Below are positions 20,939 through 32,159 of a stretch of DNA of 64,000 nt, piece by piece. The notes below the pieces were generated by a model that saw nothing but the letters and a program-made list of their open reading frames with translations, was not told the origin of the DNA and did not search any database. Made by a program: the position numbers and the translations under genes. The DNA lies in assembly GCF_018873765.1 (NCBI RefSeq), contig NC_057916.1:26087001-26151000 (forward strand), read 5' to 3'. Source of the stretch: Telopea speciosissima. Lineage: Eukaryota; Streptophyta; Magnoliopsida; Proteales; Proteaceae. Each line of letters begins with the position of its first letter. Position 1 is the first letter of the stretch.

Positions 20939-21704
20939 CTGCAACCTCAAATCAATTAAACCCCTTAATTTATTAGAGCTAGCTAGAAGAAAATTATTAA
21001 CTAACTAGATAGCTAGAGATGATTGAGAGGGGAAGTTTATTTCTCTAGTTCTGAGTTCTGACCTGCTTGTTTTGGAACATATTTTTTTAGGGTTAATAGC
21101 AAATGACTGAGAGAAACGAAAAAAAATCGGAGAGAGCAAGCATAGAGGGAGAATAGATGAGAGAGAGAAATAGATGTATACCTGTACAATGGAGTTGTAG
21201 TTCACCAATGGGGATGGAGGCAACTTAACATTTGGATTTGCAGGTCAGTGATGGAGTTGTAGTTGCAGGTCAGCGATGGATTTGTAGGCCAGCGAGGGAG
21301 GCAACTTCACATTTGGAGAAGAAAACGGTAAAAGGGTTTGGGTTGTAATCTTACATCAGGGCAAAGATCAGGGCAAAGATGGAATTTCCACTAACTTTAA
21401 ACAACATATTAGACGAGGGCAAAGTTGGTATATAAAATATATAAGTTAACACCATCCACTTACCGTCAGCTGAGGGGGTGTAGCTATATAATTTAGAAAC
21501 ACAGAGGATTGCACTATAATTTATACAAACCTCAAGGGGTGGCACTATAATTTACCCTTTTCTTTTTGGTTTCTTTTAGCCAACATTATACCTTCCCACT
21601 TAGCTAATTAAATTGTGTAACAATCTAATTGGTGGAATGGTGATCATCCATTGCCACGTATGTGATATCGATCAAACAATCTTCTTGTCTCCCAAAAGGA
21701 TAAA

Positions 21705-21807
21705 AAAGGGTGTATTCTATACGTAATCTCACTTTGCGAAGAGACTACTTCTCAACTCGAACCCGCAACCGTTAAGTTGCAATAGAGCAACCTTATCGTT
21801 GAGCATG
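21705..21807 (-). mobile_element. Au-type SINE, 3' truncated
   Basis: Read on the minus strand it has the tRNA-like head (CAACGATAAGGTTGCTCTAT), the B-box-like GGTTCGAGTTG (a variant of GGTTCGAATCC) and the following CTCTTCGCAAAGTGAG part of Au SINEs. The 3' part with the GGGAGCCTCGTGCA block is missing. Confidence 0.7.
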
Positions 21808-23020
21808 AACAATGGTTGGTGCTTTCACAATCTAATGCTCACTTAAGAAATAGATCTTACCAATTCTTTTACTTTAAGCAAGATTTTCTTTCACAAAATG
21901 ACTTTACATTATTGAGAAAATGATGTCAACCGGTGCTACAATTAATCAGATTGGAACTAACTAACCACTTCATCGATCTGCGAGTTTTTACACAAATTCC
22001 TTTAAATTTTAGATAAATAACCGGTCTAAAAAGTTAGGTTATACTCATTAACTCATTGACACAGACACACTATGATAGAGATCGAGGAAAAAATAATTTA
22101 GAATTACTACAAAAAAATGTTGATTAAAATAGGCAAGACCTCCTCTTCTTATATAAGAGAGAAAGAAACACAACCAAAGGGTGTCTCCAAATTGCACATC
22201 CAACAAAAAAAAAACACAAACGTATATTCAATATATATTTAGTATTAAAAACATAAAAAAATTCCAACAATCCCCCATAGATTCAAAATACTGATAAAAC
22301 AAGACGTTGAATTAATGAATATATTAAACATAGTAGGATACATCATTATAGGTGTCTTTTAGACTCTAACCTACACTAGATTTTGTAGGCGTAATCACAT
22401 TTGGAGTGTTGCTTTCTGTGATTAAGAGTTGTTTTATCTTAATGGTGACAAAGTACGGTCAACTCGGTCTGCACAAATTCAATACATTCAAATACCTTAA
22501 ATATTTTAATACGACTCAACTCCATTATACGTACATCAAAGCTTTGCTAACTTAAGTGATACAAGAGGCCATACATTGATGTTATCAACCCTTTCCCCAA
22601 CTCCATACATATTATATTTTCCGACACAGGACAAAAAGGAATGATATAATAGACCATGTTTATATTAGAATTTCTCCTTACTAGAATCATTATATCATTG
22701 TTTTACATAGTTTTTCTACGTCTCAGTCGTCCACTACTGAAACGCATAACACATTCCTTGGTCAGTCATGCGTGATGACAACGTCACTCACGCACTAAAC
22801 TCCTCTCTCTTTCTCTCTCTACCAGTGAAAACGTGTAATACTTCTCAGCTCCTTCTCCACAAATCGTGTATAATCTCTATTCTCGAGTGGGTCCCATTCT
22901 TAATTTCTCTTTCTTGCTTGGAAGTGATGAACTGATCCATGACCTCATTTAAATGATTCTCTCTCCCTTAAACGACCAAAACTATATTCCAAATTACAAT
23001 AGACCCACCAAGATTTTGTT
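21808..23020. other. No gene seen
   Basis: AT-rich DNA. At about 22,260 the text TCCAACAATCCCCCATAG suggests a decayed LTR-element end, but no partner LTR or coding region is visible. Confidence 0.4.
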
Positions 23021-23708
23021 CTTCTAGGGTTGTCAATCGGTCGGGCACGGTCATTCTTGGTCGGAACTTAATCGGTCCCACTAATTTAAGGTCTTAAGTT
23101 GTAAGCGGGTCTCGTGAGTCAGAACATGGTTTTCGGTTCATAATCGGGCTCAAAATAATTTGGTTAGAATCAAGATTTAAACAACTATTAACTAATTGAA
23201 TTATTAAAGATCCCTCTTTTTGTTTTTTTTTGGGTAAAAAGAGCAGAAATATTATTAAGGAACTGTGTAATATATTAAGATGTGGAAAAAATCATTCCCA
23301 CAATCTCAGAATCGGAAATAGGTTAAACAGTCGTACACGTCAACAAGGCCCTTGCCAGGGAGTCAACAAAGCTATTTTGCTCCCTTGAAATATAACAGAA
23401 AATACAAGACCTAAAAGAAGAAGATAATTGTAGAATATCTTATAAAAGGTCCTTAAATGGGTCATAACCGGTCTTTGAATGGGCTATAATTGGATTAAAT
23501 AGACTTAAAAAAATTAATCAGGCTATAACTGATCTTTTATTGGTTGGGCGACTATTGAACCACTACCATGCACTGGGGCCACCCAATTATTAATCGATCG
23601 GTGCTTAAATTTGACACAACTAGTAATCAATCAGACCGATCTCAAACTTCAACTAATCGATTCAGATCAGGCCTACCGGTGCAGGCTAAATTTTGACATC
23701 TCTAGAAG
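23021..23708. mobile_element. hAT-like element with a nested LINE fragment
   Basis: The left end TTCTTCTAGGGTTGTCAATC and the right end AAATTTTGACATCTCTAGAA are inverted repeats of the same terminal type as the element at 6465. Subterminal CGGTC/ATCGG words fill both flanks. No matching 8-bp duplication is visible. A LINE 3' fragment (23,215-23,410) interrupts it. Confidence 0.6.
23215..23410 (-). mobile_element. 5'-truncated LINE 3' end (RNase H tail)
   Basis: On the minus strand it reads ISREQNSFVDSLARALL, the V-x-R-E-x-N-x-x-A-D-x-L-A-R pattern at the end of the RNase H-like domain of plant LINEs, then a stop. The T-rich left edge may be its poly(A) tail in reverse. Confidence 0.6.
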
Positions 23709-24224
23709 AATAAAGGTGGCATAGTATTTTTGTTTTTAGCTTTGATACGGAAAGCAAGGGATGGAATTAAGAATCTCCAACAAGGTTTCTCACCAGAAGA
23801 ATTTCAAGATAGAGATGCGTAACTAATTGAGTTAAAGCACATTCTTGACCTGTGGATTAATGGTTTTTCCTTTAAGCATGCTATCAAAGCTTTTGACTTA
23901 AGAGGATTTTAGGTTAAGCGTGCTATCAATCTTTTGACTTAAGATGATTTCAGATTCTTTAGAGGTATGAAACAAAAAGGGGCGGGTAAACTCATGAGTT
24001 TGCAGTGGTTTTGATCTTCCTGGAATAAAATCTTGTTTGCAAGCAAATTAAAACAGTACTTTCTTAATTAATTGAGGTTAATTAGTGCATGAAACACATG
24101 CAAAATCCAATTAAATCTGAATTATACCATGGTAAATATGCATTTAATTCTAATTAAGGACTCAATTAGTTCCCCTATAGATTTCTTCCTAGCTAGCTTA
24201 AATATATAGAGCTTATAGATAGGG

Positions 24225-24410
24225 ATCCAGATCCTCTATGGTGCGCTGCCCATAGCGGTCTGAGCGGCATAGATTGAACCGTATGTGCAAAGACCACCTT
24301 ACCCTGCTCAAACGCTTTGTCCGAGCAAAGATAAAGCGGTCATTGTGTGCGTGGCCAGTCTGCACCGCACAGGCCACTAAGGGCAGCTGTGCCGTAGAAG
24401 ATCTGATTTG
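24225..24410. mobile_element. GC-rich MITE-like hairpin
   Basis: The left arm AGATCCTCTATGGTGCGCTG pairs with the complement of CAGCTGTGCCGTAGAAGATCT at the right. The core holds AAGCGGTCATT-like text seen in the GGG...CCC MITEs. The target duplication is not resolved. Confidence 0.55.
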
Positions 24411-24989
24411 TATAGGTAGACATATGAGTCAATGTTATAGGAAGAAAGTCAACAAATGAAACCTACCCAAAGGGACATCTCAGGGGATGAATCACAAATC
24501 ATCATAGTTTCAGTGGTCCTACACAGTGATCTAAATAACTTTACTTCACTACAACAGTTAGGTCGGTTGGTACTCCACTCAACTCACACCATTTAGAGCC
24601 ACATAAGGCTTGAAGTTTCTAGGGTTCTCACATAATAATAACCAACCGACCCAAGAAACAAAGGGCAAACTTCTGTCAGCTTCCTGAACTTAAATCTTTT
24701 TCTGATCCCCCAAAGTGAACTTTCATCACATTCCTTTCTCACAGCTTTTAAAATACCTAATTTGTCTATTACACACATTTTCATTATTTTTTTACTTCAG
24801 TTTTTAATCTATCTCTTAAGTATGTATTGGGATGATTTAATTACATATTGTGCAATTATTAATGCTATATTATCCTTTAGTATCTTTATTTAATTTTAAC
24901 ATCTGCAAGAACACATTCAATCATTTCTAATTTTTTTTCACCATTAATTAGTGGATTAATTAAAGCATCAAATTATTTTAATACATACA

Positions 24990-25052
24990 TTATGATCCTC
25001 CCTAGACCTTACAGAGGCGGGAGCCTCGTGCATTGGGTACGCCTTTTCTAAT
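24990..25052 (+). mobile_element. Au-type SINE, 3' part only
   Basis: Contains the diagnostic 3' block CCTCCCTAGACC...GGCGGGAGCCTCGTGCA..GGGTACGCC. The tRNA-related head is missing. Confidence 0.75.
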
Positions 25053-25540
25053 ACATACTTAGACTAAATTAATATGTGACCAGAGGATGGTCATGTAGGC
25101 ATTATAATAGAATATATATATTGAAGTGAAAATACAACATTAATAGTTATATAAGGGATTTTTTTCTTATTGAAAAATTGAAGTTGACAAATAATTTGTA
25201 ACACTCAAAATATGTACATGACAATGACATGATGATATGTCATTTTTAAATTATTTTTAAAATCTTTTTTTTTTTTTTTTAAGAATTGAGAGCTTTTATA
25301 TATATCTTACTTTTTTAGGGAGGAATAGGGAGGGGTCAAGGTACCAGCTAGGAGATTCGAACTCGAAACCTTCTAGTCACCATAGCTCATCATCTGCACT
25401 AGACAGCTGTTGGTGTTATTTTGAAAATCCTCGTATACCCTGAACTTAAAGAACTTTTAAGAATAAAACAAGTGGTAATTAAAAATAGTTGTCCTCAGAC
25501 ACTCCCACTATATAATATCTAATTAAGTCTAACTTAACAT

Positions 25541-25626
25541 ATGGAATTAAGGGGTAGTCTAAGTCTAAGTATTTTAAAAAGCTATGGAATTAAGGGGTAG
25601 TCTAAGTCTAAGTATTTTAAAAAGCT
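25541..25626 (+). repeat. Perfect 43-bp tandem duplication upstream of the DUF4228 gene
   Basis: Bases 25541-25583 are repeated without change at 25584-25626. It lies about 270 bp before the DUF4228 start codon, in likely promoter DNA. Perfect identity suggests a recent event. Confidence 0.9.
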
Positions 25627-25892
25627 AAGGAAAAAGAGATAAAAGTTTGGGAGTTTTGGTAAATATAAGTAAGTTAAGAGGGGAAGGGAGAGTCACAGAA
25701 ATTTCCTACAAATTTACGAAAGATCAATAAGGTGGGGTCAAGAATAAATGATTACCATCCTTCGTAATTTTAAAGGATTTGTGAGGGTAATTTTATTGTC
25801 TTCAACCTTTAAATATACATCCCTTCTCCTTGCAACCTTAATCACCAAAAAACCAACTTGTCCTCCCACTTTGATAGAGCTGAACACCAACC

Positions 25893-26411
25893 ATGGGGAA
25901 CTGCTTGGCTTCTTCACAAGAGAAGGTTATCAAAGTGATGAAGACGGATGGTAAGGTCCTTGAATACAAGCAACCATTGAGAGTCCATCAAGTTTTATCT
26001 GAATTCGCCGGCCACGCAATCTCCGACACTCTTCCGGTCTTCCGGCATCTTCATCCCAACACTCAAATGCTTAGCGGCCGTCATTACTATCTTCTCCCAC
26101 CACCCTTACCATCTTCCTGCAGTGATGACAGCAGCAAGTTACCGGTTGCATCGAATCCAACCCCGGCAGAGCCTGCTGGGCATGGAAGTAGTGGTGGTGT
26201 TGCTGTGAGGGTTAAGATAGTCATCACCAAACAGAAACTAGAGGAGATTTTAAGTAAGGGAGTCCTCTCAGTTGATGAGATTATTTCTCACCTTCAAAAT
26301 GGAAAAAGCAAAGATGTTGTTGGTATTAATGATGATGAAAGTAGAAGTTCAAGAGTTTGGAAACCTGTGCTGGAAAGCATACCAGAAGGAAATGATCATG
26401 TAAACTATTGA
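25893..26411 (+). CDS. DUF4228 (PADRE) protein, 172 aa
   Basis: A single-exon gene. The first ATG is in good context (CCAACCATGG). The protein begins MGNCLASS, the typical start of this plant family, and Gly2 makes it a likely N-myristoylation target. It continues with the family core: KVMKTDGKVLEY, the VHQVL-SEFAGHAI part, then HLHPNTQMLSGRHYYLLP near residues 50-70. A Ser/Pro/Gly linker follows, then RVKIVITKQKLEEILSKG near residue 110 and a basic/acidic tail. Family members are small plant proteins whose expression often responds to pathogens and abiotic stress; their biochemical role is unknown. A TATA-like TTTAAATATACAT lies about 80 bp upstream. Nothing is broken, and the length is normal. 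Confidence 0.92.
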   Translation: MGNCLASSQEKVIKVMKTDGKVLEYKQPLRVHQVLSEFAGHAISDTLPVFRHLHPNTQMLSGRHYYLLPPPLPSSCSDDSSKLPVASNPTPAEPAGHGSSGGVAVRVKIVITKQKLEEILSKGVLSVDEIISHLQNGKSKDVVGINDDESRSSRVWKPVLESIPEGNDHVNY

Positions 26412-26535
26412 AACCCTTTTTTGATTTCTTTCTGTTTACTATACGAAGAAGAGTCACTCCATACAAAAACCAGATTCTAGAAAAGTAGATCGAGAAAATA
26501 ATGAAAACAAAAAAAAAAAATGTTTTACAGTATAG

Positions 26536-26799
26536 ATGAAGTGGCTTGTAGTATTGTTTTCTCTTATCTTTGCTTTTCAGCAAGAAGAAGCGAACCCACC
26601 AAAGAAAAAGATATTGTTGTCAGTTATAGTATTTATAGTCTTTTGGTGCCTTTTGCTTCAAGTGCTTGTAATTATATATACTAATGGAGATTCAAAGAAT
26701 CAACAATCTCTTCTCTCCACCCATAGTCGTGCTCTTGTTGTTGTTGGTAGTGGTGATGGTGGTGGCAACTGTGCAATTATACAAACTTTGAATTTTTGA
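26536..26799 (+). CDS. Hypothetical small membrane or secreted protein, 87 aa
   Basis: This ATG-initiated frame lies 124 bp after the DUF4228 stop on the same strand. It has a hydrophobic N-terminus (MKWLVVLFSLIFAF), a short charged stretch with PPKKK, a second hydrophobic segment (about residues 26-48) and a Gly-rich end. I know no family. It may only be 3' UTR sequence of the DUF4228 transcript. The two hydrophobic segments are the only support for a gene. Confidence 0.25.
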   Translation: MKWLVVLFSLIFAFQQEEANPPKKKILLSVIVFIVFWCLLLQVLVIIYTNGDSKNQQSLLSTHSRALVVVGSGDGGGNCAIIQTLNF

Positions 26800-26973
26800 A
26801 AGCTTGAACTTAGTTCTTGTTTGTCTTGATTATGTTCATGAGAGTTCCTACAACTGCCATTATGTTGAAAACGGATGGGAATCTCAAACAAACAATTACA
26901 CAATCGCGTATAAAGATTTGTGTCGTGAGATGAAATATTCTACTTCACTATCAATGTAGAATGGGGTCAGAAT

Positions 26974-27243
26974 TAGGGTTGTAAACGGATCGAATTCGGC
27001 TTGGATAGTGCTATATCCGCATCTGCATCTGATTAGCTATAAGACGGATTCGGATAGTGCTAAACGGATACAGACACTGATATGGATTGGATATTTTATC
27101 CATTTACATGTAAATATAGCTTTTCGAATAGTTATAGCCTATCTGTATCCGCATCCCTTTAGCTTTCGAACGGATTCGGATAGTGTTAAACGGATACGGA
27201 CACAGATACGAAAACGGATTTTGACTATTCATTTACAGCCCTA
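26974..27243. mobile_element. hAT-like MITE, 270 bp, 8-bp TSD (7 of 8)
   Basis: TAGGGTTGTAAACGGAT at the left is inverted in ATTTACAGCCCTA at the right. The flanks GTCAGAAT (26,966-26,973) and GTTAGAAT (27,244-27,251) differ at one base. Subterminal words are CGGATACGGA-like, repeated in both halves. Confidence 0.8.
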
Positions 27244-27251
27244 GTTAGAAT

Positions 27252-28824
27252 CGCTTGTCTTGACAACTCTCTCAGATTATAGAGAATACCATCTCAGTAT
27301 AAATATATAACGAAACCCTACATAGACACATATTACGGAAATATCCAAAATGTCCATACATATATATCACTAATGCAAGCTTCGGTTCCTATGCCCTGAT
27401 AACGGCTCTTTGAAATTAGCCCACAAATGCAAGGAATGGAATACAAGACATCATACTCTCTGATACCTTAAACTCAATCTCTTGGATAGTGGGGAGGCCA
27501 TTATACAAGTAGTTGACTTAGGTCAGCTCGTCAATTTGGTAGTTGGATCTGGTTCTGATACCTGTTCATGTCTATTCTCCCTAAATTGAGTCTTCCAAAG
27601 CTCAAACTCTCGGATTAGGCTCCTACTCAGTGAATAATTATCACCTCCGGCCAATTCTTCTACTAGGGGGCAGTGACCTCACCTTGGGCAATGTTTTCGG
27701 GCAGTAGATGGTATGGTCATTTTTGCTTCTATGTGAGAAATTGGAGGAATTAAAGGGGGCAGCGAATTGGAGGAGATAACGATTCCCTCCTCAGCACAGT
27801 ATGGTTTGCAGCACATTCAACGGCTGTATGATTTTAGGAATGGAGTGTGGGTCGCACTATATATTTTCCTCTACATATCTTTTCAATTCAAATCTTTTTG
27901 ATAAATATAAGAACTTGGGACATTTTGGTCATTTTATCATATATAAAAACACCTCCTTAAAAAAACATTAGGTAAATTAATGTAGTTACCTTAAATATTG
28001 GATACCCTTGGTGTAATTTTCCGTTTTCTTTTTCTTTCCCCCGGGCGTTAGTTAGTGTGTGGATACTAAAGACAATTTATTATGGGGAAAATTGTATCAC
28101 TTCTCTTGGCCTACATTCACTCGAACTCCCTCAAATTTCTTTTTGATTCCCTAAAAAATCCACCTTTCTCTTTCTCTCATTATAATGCAAAATTTCTAAA
28201 CTACCCCCGAGCATCCTACGCAGCATCCCCTCCCATGGTACCCTTTTTTGGGGGTGCCTAAATGACATTTATCTTGATTAAGAAAAGTTCATATGTATAA
28301 AAACAAAAAAAAAAAAACTTAAGGGCCCAATGGACCCATTAAGAAATATAGAAACAAGTCCATCAATGGAGTTGGGAAAGAAAAGTCCAGGTCGATCTGC
28401 CAGGATCCAAACATTGTCATTTATAAGCAAAAGAATGGATGTCATCATTCCAAGAGCAATAGTCAATAACCAAGTTGGCCTTTCAATTTGAATATTCTGA
28501 AAGCATGCTTTAATGGAAACCACTATAGGGTTATAAGAGTATGCTTGACCAAAATCAAAGTCTTAGTTCCAAAACCTTAAACCATAATAGATCAAAAAAT
28601 TTAGGGCACTTCCATTATTCTCCCTTAGTTTTTTTTTTTTAAAAAAAAAAAAACTCTATTGAAGCTTACATTCCATGTGTATGCACATCCATGGCTGTCA
28701 ACAGGTAGAGTAGGGTTAGTTAATGCCGTATGGGTCTTTACCTTTACCCTATAGGATACAGGTAAAATTGCATTACCCAGAGGTAAACAGGTAAGGCAGA
28801 TAAAGATATAAGTATATTCTTTAG
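27252..28824. other. No gene seen
   Basis: Repetitive and AT-rich DNA. Around 27,640-27,870 GC-richer text with a 'GGTCATTTTTGC' centre recalls the GGG...CCC MITE cores, but the ends are not clear. Confidence 0.45.
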
Positions 28825-28984
28825 GGGAGAAGGATAGGTACACTGCCTGCGTGTGGTAAGCTAGCGGGCCACACCAATACGGGTATGGGATGGGGCATAA
28901 CACAGGAGAGGCAGGGAGTCATTTCAAAGGAGAGAGAGAGAGACAGCAGGCGCTAGCTTGCGGAGGTGTGTCCAGCATTTTCCC
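28825..28984. mobile_element. Mutator-type MITE, 160 bp, perfect 9-bp TSD
   Basis: Starts GGGGAGAAGGATAGGTACAC and ends GTGTCCAGCATTTTCCC, with internal inverted CTAGCGGGCC/GCGCTAGC arms. Perfect ATTCTTTAG repeats flank it (28,816-28,824 and 28,985-28,993). The core holds GTCATTTCAAA, a motif shared by the family. Confidence 0.85.
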
Positions 28985-29303
28985 ATTCTTTAGTCTTCTG
29001 GTTGGACATTTCTATGGGGAAAGTTAAGAATGCCTCACTCTGTTGAGCTTTTTGAACTTGAGGCCTGCTGAACTAAGGCCAGCCAGCCCTTCTGCAACAA
29101 AAGGGCAAGTTTCTTCCCAAGGCAATTATACTATGGTCCCAAGAGTCAACATGAATGGTGAATCTAAAATGATAAAATTCATCAACTGTTCCCAAAATAA
29201 GAGAAGTTCTGCAAAATGAAAATTGTAACTAATTGCTCCATGAGGAATACAAGTTTGAAAAGAAACCAGATTTGGAAGCTAGGCCTGTCATGAGGGCCCA
29301 GAT

Positions 29304-29513
29304 CTATGGATCAAGTGCATCTGCATACATTTGAGGTTGGAGCAGTGCCCCTGGCACATACCCAAAAGGTGTTCCAAGAATAAAAATGTCTTCCTCGCAT
29401 GGCTGGTGTGACAGTATTTCTCTGTGAACATTGCCAGCAACCCCTAAACTGCCGAGGCCTCCTGCTCTTTGTGCCAAGCAAACATCATCTATGTAAGCCA
29501 AGTCACGTCCAAA
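29304..29513 (-). CDS. Unidentified terminal exon (70 codons, ends in TAG)
   Basis: On the minus strand an acceptor (AATTTAG at 29,514-29,520) opens a 70-codon frame that begins FGRDLAYIDD and ends PQMYADALDP before TAG. The sequence has strongly protein-like composition (VCLAQRAGGLGSLGVAGNV, then FILGTPFGYVPGALL). A possible preceding exon ends at 29,862 with a good donor (CTG|GTACGT) in the same phase and reads YYRLEIDEELMIVQQFL, but a TGA stands in frame just before it and no acceptor is found. No further exons were found. I do not recognise the family. It may be the last exon of a gene whose 5' part was lost, or a pseudogene. Confidence 0.45.
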   Translation of the reverse strand, partial: FGRDLAYIDDVCLAQRAGGLGSLGVAGNVHREILSHQPCEEDIFILGTPFGYVPGALLQPQMYADALDP

Positions 29514-29649
29514 CTAAATTACAGCATTTAGGTACTTCCACATTAACAGGACGGTGTTCTGATTGGAAACAAAATACATGAAACAGAGGGGCCTGCATCC
29601 AATGCCCCAGGTATCTCAAATGCCGTCCTGGGCCTTCTGGAAGTCCCTT

Positions 29650-29794
29650 TAAAATACTGTTGTTTATAGAATTCAATGTGAAAGTATTTATCTCAGGAAA
29701 CAGAAAAGAGATTTAGAAGTTTAAAACACTGTTGTTTATAGCAATCCATGTGAAAGCATTTATATCAGGAAACAGAAAAGATATGTTAGAAGTT
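29650..29794 (+). repeat. Imperfect tandem duplication, about 70-bp unit
   Basis: The text ACTGTTGTTTATAG...CAATGTGAAAG...ATTTAT.TCAGGAAACAGAAAAG occurs twice in a row, starting near 29,650 and 29,720, with scattered differences. Confidence 0.8.
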
Positions 29795-29899
29795 TGCAAC
29801 TTGATGTAGGAAACATAGGAACATGAACAAAATCGAGGAGACAGAATCACAAGTTACGTACCAGAAATTGCTGGACAATCATGAGTTCTTCATCAATTT

Positions 29900-30717
29900 C
29901 TAGCCGGTAATAAGCATGTAGCCACAATCAAATCCCTTTGAAAGAGAGAAATAGTGCAGCAATCTATAGAAATTCAGTGTAAGGTCACTTTTAGGAGGAT
30001 AGAAAGTGCACTTTCAAATAAGTTATCAAATTATAAATTCACTGGCAAGGTTTCAGGAGGGAAACATCAGTTTAGTAGGTTATGGGCCACCGTGTTCTGA
30101 AACATATTGATAACTCAATTGCACAAATTGCATTGATTGAAGCATTCAGGTCAAAGAGTTCCATTCTGTGATTCTGATCACATAATCCTAAAATGGAAAA
30201 GATACATGGGTTGATTTTGATACAACGGCTCACTGCATATGTTTTCAATCATAAAATCGTTAGAGGATTTCACCTGATACTAGTGATGTACTCTCATAAA
30301 GAATTACATCATTAACATTGTCATGCCTTAAAAAGTCAGCAGATGCATATTATGTAGTATGGGTCAACTAGTTTCTGTGCCATTAAATAGTCAGGTGTAC
30401 ACTGATAAATCATAAAACAGTCATACAACTTATATTGAACAAAGCATGTAAATAATAAGAGTTTAATTGGACATCATCTGGTCTTATCACATGATCATGG
30501 GTTGAGATTAATCCAGTGGCTCAATGCAGAAATTGGCTAAGGACATCCTCATTAATAGTATTATAGTAACACACTCCTGAGTTCGTAAAATGTCTGTTTC
30601 TAATTATTGGCACTGGTCTACACCCAAAGCTAGGGAGACTTGGCAATGGAGTAATAATATTTCAAATTAATTTACTTCAAAAATTGTTCCATTTCCTTCA
30701 ATGTTAGTGGCTACTTA
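29900..30717. other. No gene seen
   Basis: AT-rich, no frame of note. Contains repeated short phrases such as GGGTTGAT/GGGTTGAGAT followed by CGGCTCA or CAGTGGCTCA (30,210 and 30,500) that suggest an old duplication. Confidence 0.4.
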
Positions 30718-31540
30718 ATGCAGTACAGTCCAAGAAGAAGAACCAGATCAACCCAACAGTGAAGAACCAGGCCCAACAGTAGGCCCACGATTTAAGGACC
30801 AGGCTCTACAGTGATCCACAGTTTTGGTTCTTGTTCTAGAAGACATATATGGGCTCTGGTGTGGAGACAAGTTGCTGGAATATCTTCTAGAAGTTTCTGT
30901 TTTGCTTAGTTCCTAATTTTGAGACCAGTTTCTATTTTTGCAATAGCTACTAGGCTGTAGTCAATAGCTACTAGTAGTTGCTATTTTGGTTCCTTCCTTT
31001 TTATGTGGTAGTCATTAGATCTCCCTTCTAGATGGGTTACTAATTTTGGGTTGCTTATAAGTCAAGTACTCTCCTACACATGGAGAGTTACTAAATTTTG
31101 TATTCCTCTATTGAGTTCTCTTTGTGAGATGCATGTAACTCTGGTGATTTAGCAGCAAACCCAAGGTGGTGAAGCCTCCCGCAGGCCTTGATGGTGAAGC
31201 CAGGTCATACCTTCTTCCCTCTCCATCCCTCCATCTTTACTTCAGTTTCAGCAGCTTACATAGTGTTTGCATGGGTGATATCCAAGGTAATCTAAAATCC
31301 GAACTTTGTGGGATTGATTTTACCCTTGTTATTTCCGTTCTCATTGGTTTAGTTCAGTCATTACTCACTCCATATTTCACTAGTTTCATTTCTCAGTTTC
31401 AGTCCTTGCAATAGCAGTTTCTGCCCTCTTTTATAAGAGACTTGTGATTCTTCTCTTCTCTCTCCCCTTTCTTTATACTGATTACATGTTCTTGATATTG
31501 TTTTGAACTAAAATAACCTTCACACTACCATACACTTTTG
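30718..31540 (+). mobile_element. Likely LTR/leader remnant of a gypsy-type element
   Basis: This stretch precedes the gag fragment in the same orientation. It is rich in AGTTTCTATTTT and CTACTAG phrases and has a promoter-like TATGTGG...CTTATAAG section before a leader. No second LTR was found, so the assignment is by position only. Confidence 0.35.
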
Positions 31541-31541
31541 A

Positions 31542-32159
31542 GGACAATGCTCGTGCCTACTTTGAGGCAGGTACTCCTAACCACCATACCGACGATTCGC
31601 ACAAAGTGCACTTGGAGTTGAAGGAGTACAAAAGCAAGCACGACCCACAGGTACTCTATGATTGGTTTTCTTGTTTAGATGACTATTTGGATTGATATGA
31701 CTTGACAGAGCCAAGGAAGCTAAAACTAGCATAAACCAAGCTAGTGGGACTAGCCCGAGAAAGATAGAGCAATTATGAGAGGAAACTACAGCAAAGAGGG
31801 GCAGCCTGTATTAAGTGATCGAGATGAAAGAAGAGTTAAAGAGCAAATACCTTCCATCCACCATCAAAGAACAACTGCACGACCAGCTCAACTCGTTATG
31901 GCAAGGACCACTATCAGTGACAGACTACATGCAACAGTTTGACGCCCTTGTCTCATGTACCGGAGTTGACAAGGATGATGACCAACTGATGTCCCAAATC
32001 AAATTGGGACTGAGGCATGAAATCCGGATGGAGATGGGAGTGACAAACATCTACGACCTTCGAGACTGCTTCCAAAAGGCTCTGCGAGCAAAGGAGTTAC
32101 AAAAGCCTCTTATGAGACAATTTGTCTTTGAAGCCGGGGAGGATACAAAGACAAATTGA
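31542..32159 (+). pseudogene. Ty3/gypsy gag fragment
   Basis: Two overlapping parts in one direction: EDNARAYFEAG..., with stops, then an open frame from 31,815 with KEELKSKYLPSTIKEQL, SLWQGPLSVTDYMQQFDAL and QIKLGLRHEIRMEMG. This order (K..Y.P......L...L..L.QG..SV..Y...F..L) is the Retrotrans_gag domain. Upstream stops and the absence of protease, RT or integrase downstream mark it as a dead remnant. Confidence 0.75.

Larger units (their letters stand above)
19431..21557. mobile_element. Pack-MULE (Mutator-like, 2,127 bp) carrying an R2R3-MYB fragment
   Basis: The terminal inverted repeats start GGGAAAATTACAGTGCTACC at the left and, read on the other strand from the right end, GGGTAAATTATAGTGCCACC. 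They run on through 'GAGGTTTGTATAAATTATAG' and 'TATAGCTACACCC' type text for more than 100 bp. A perfect 9-bp duplication TTTTCTTTT flanks the element (19,422-19,430 and 21,558-21,566), the Mutator hallmark. No transposase is present. The core holds two MYB exons with the intron still between them, on the minus strand, so the capture was from genomic DNA rather than from mRNA. Confidence 0.9.
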
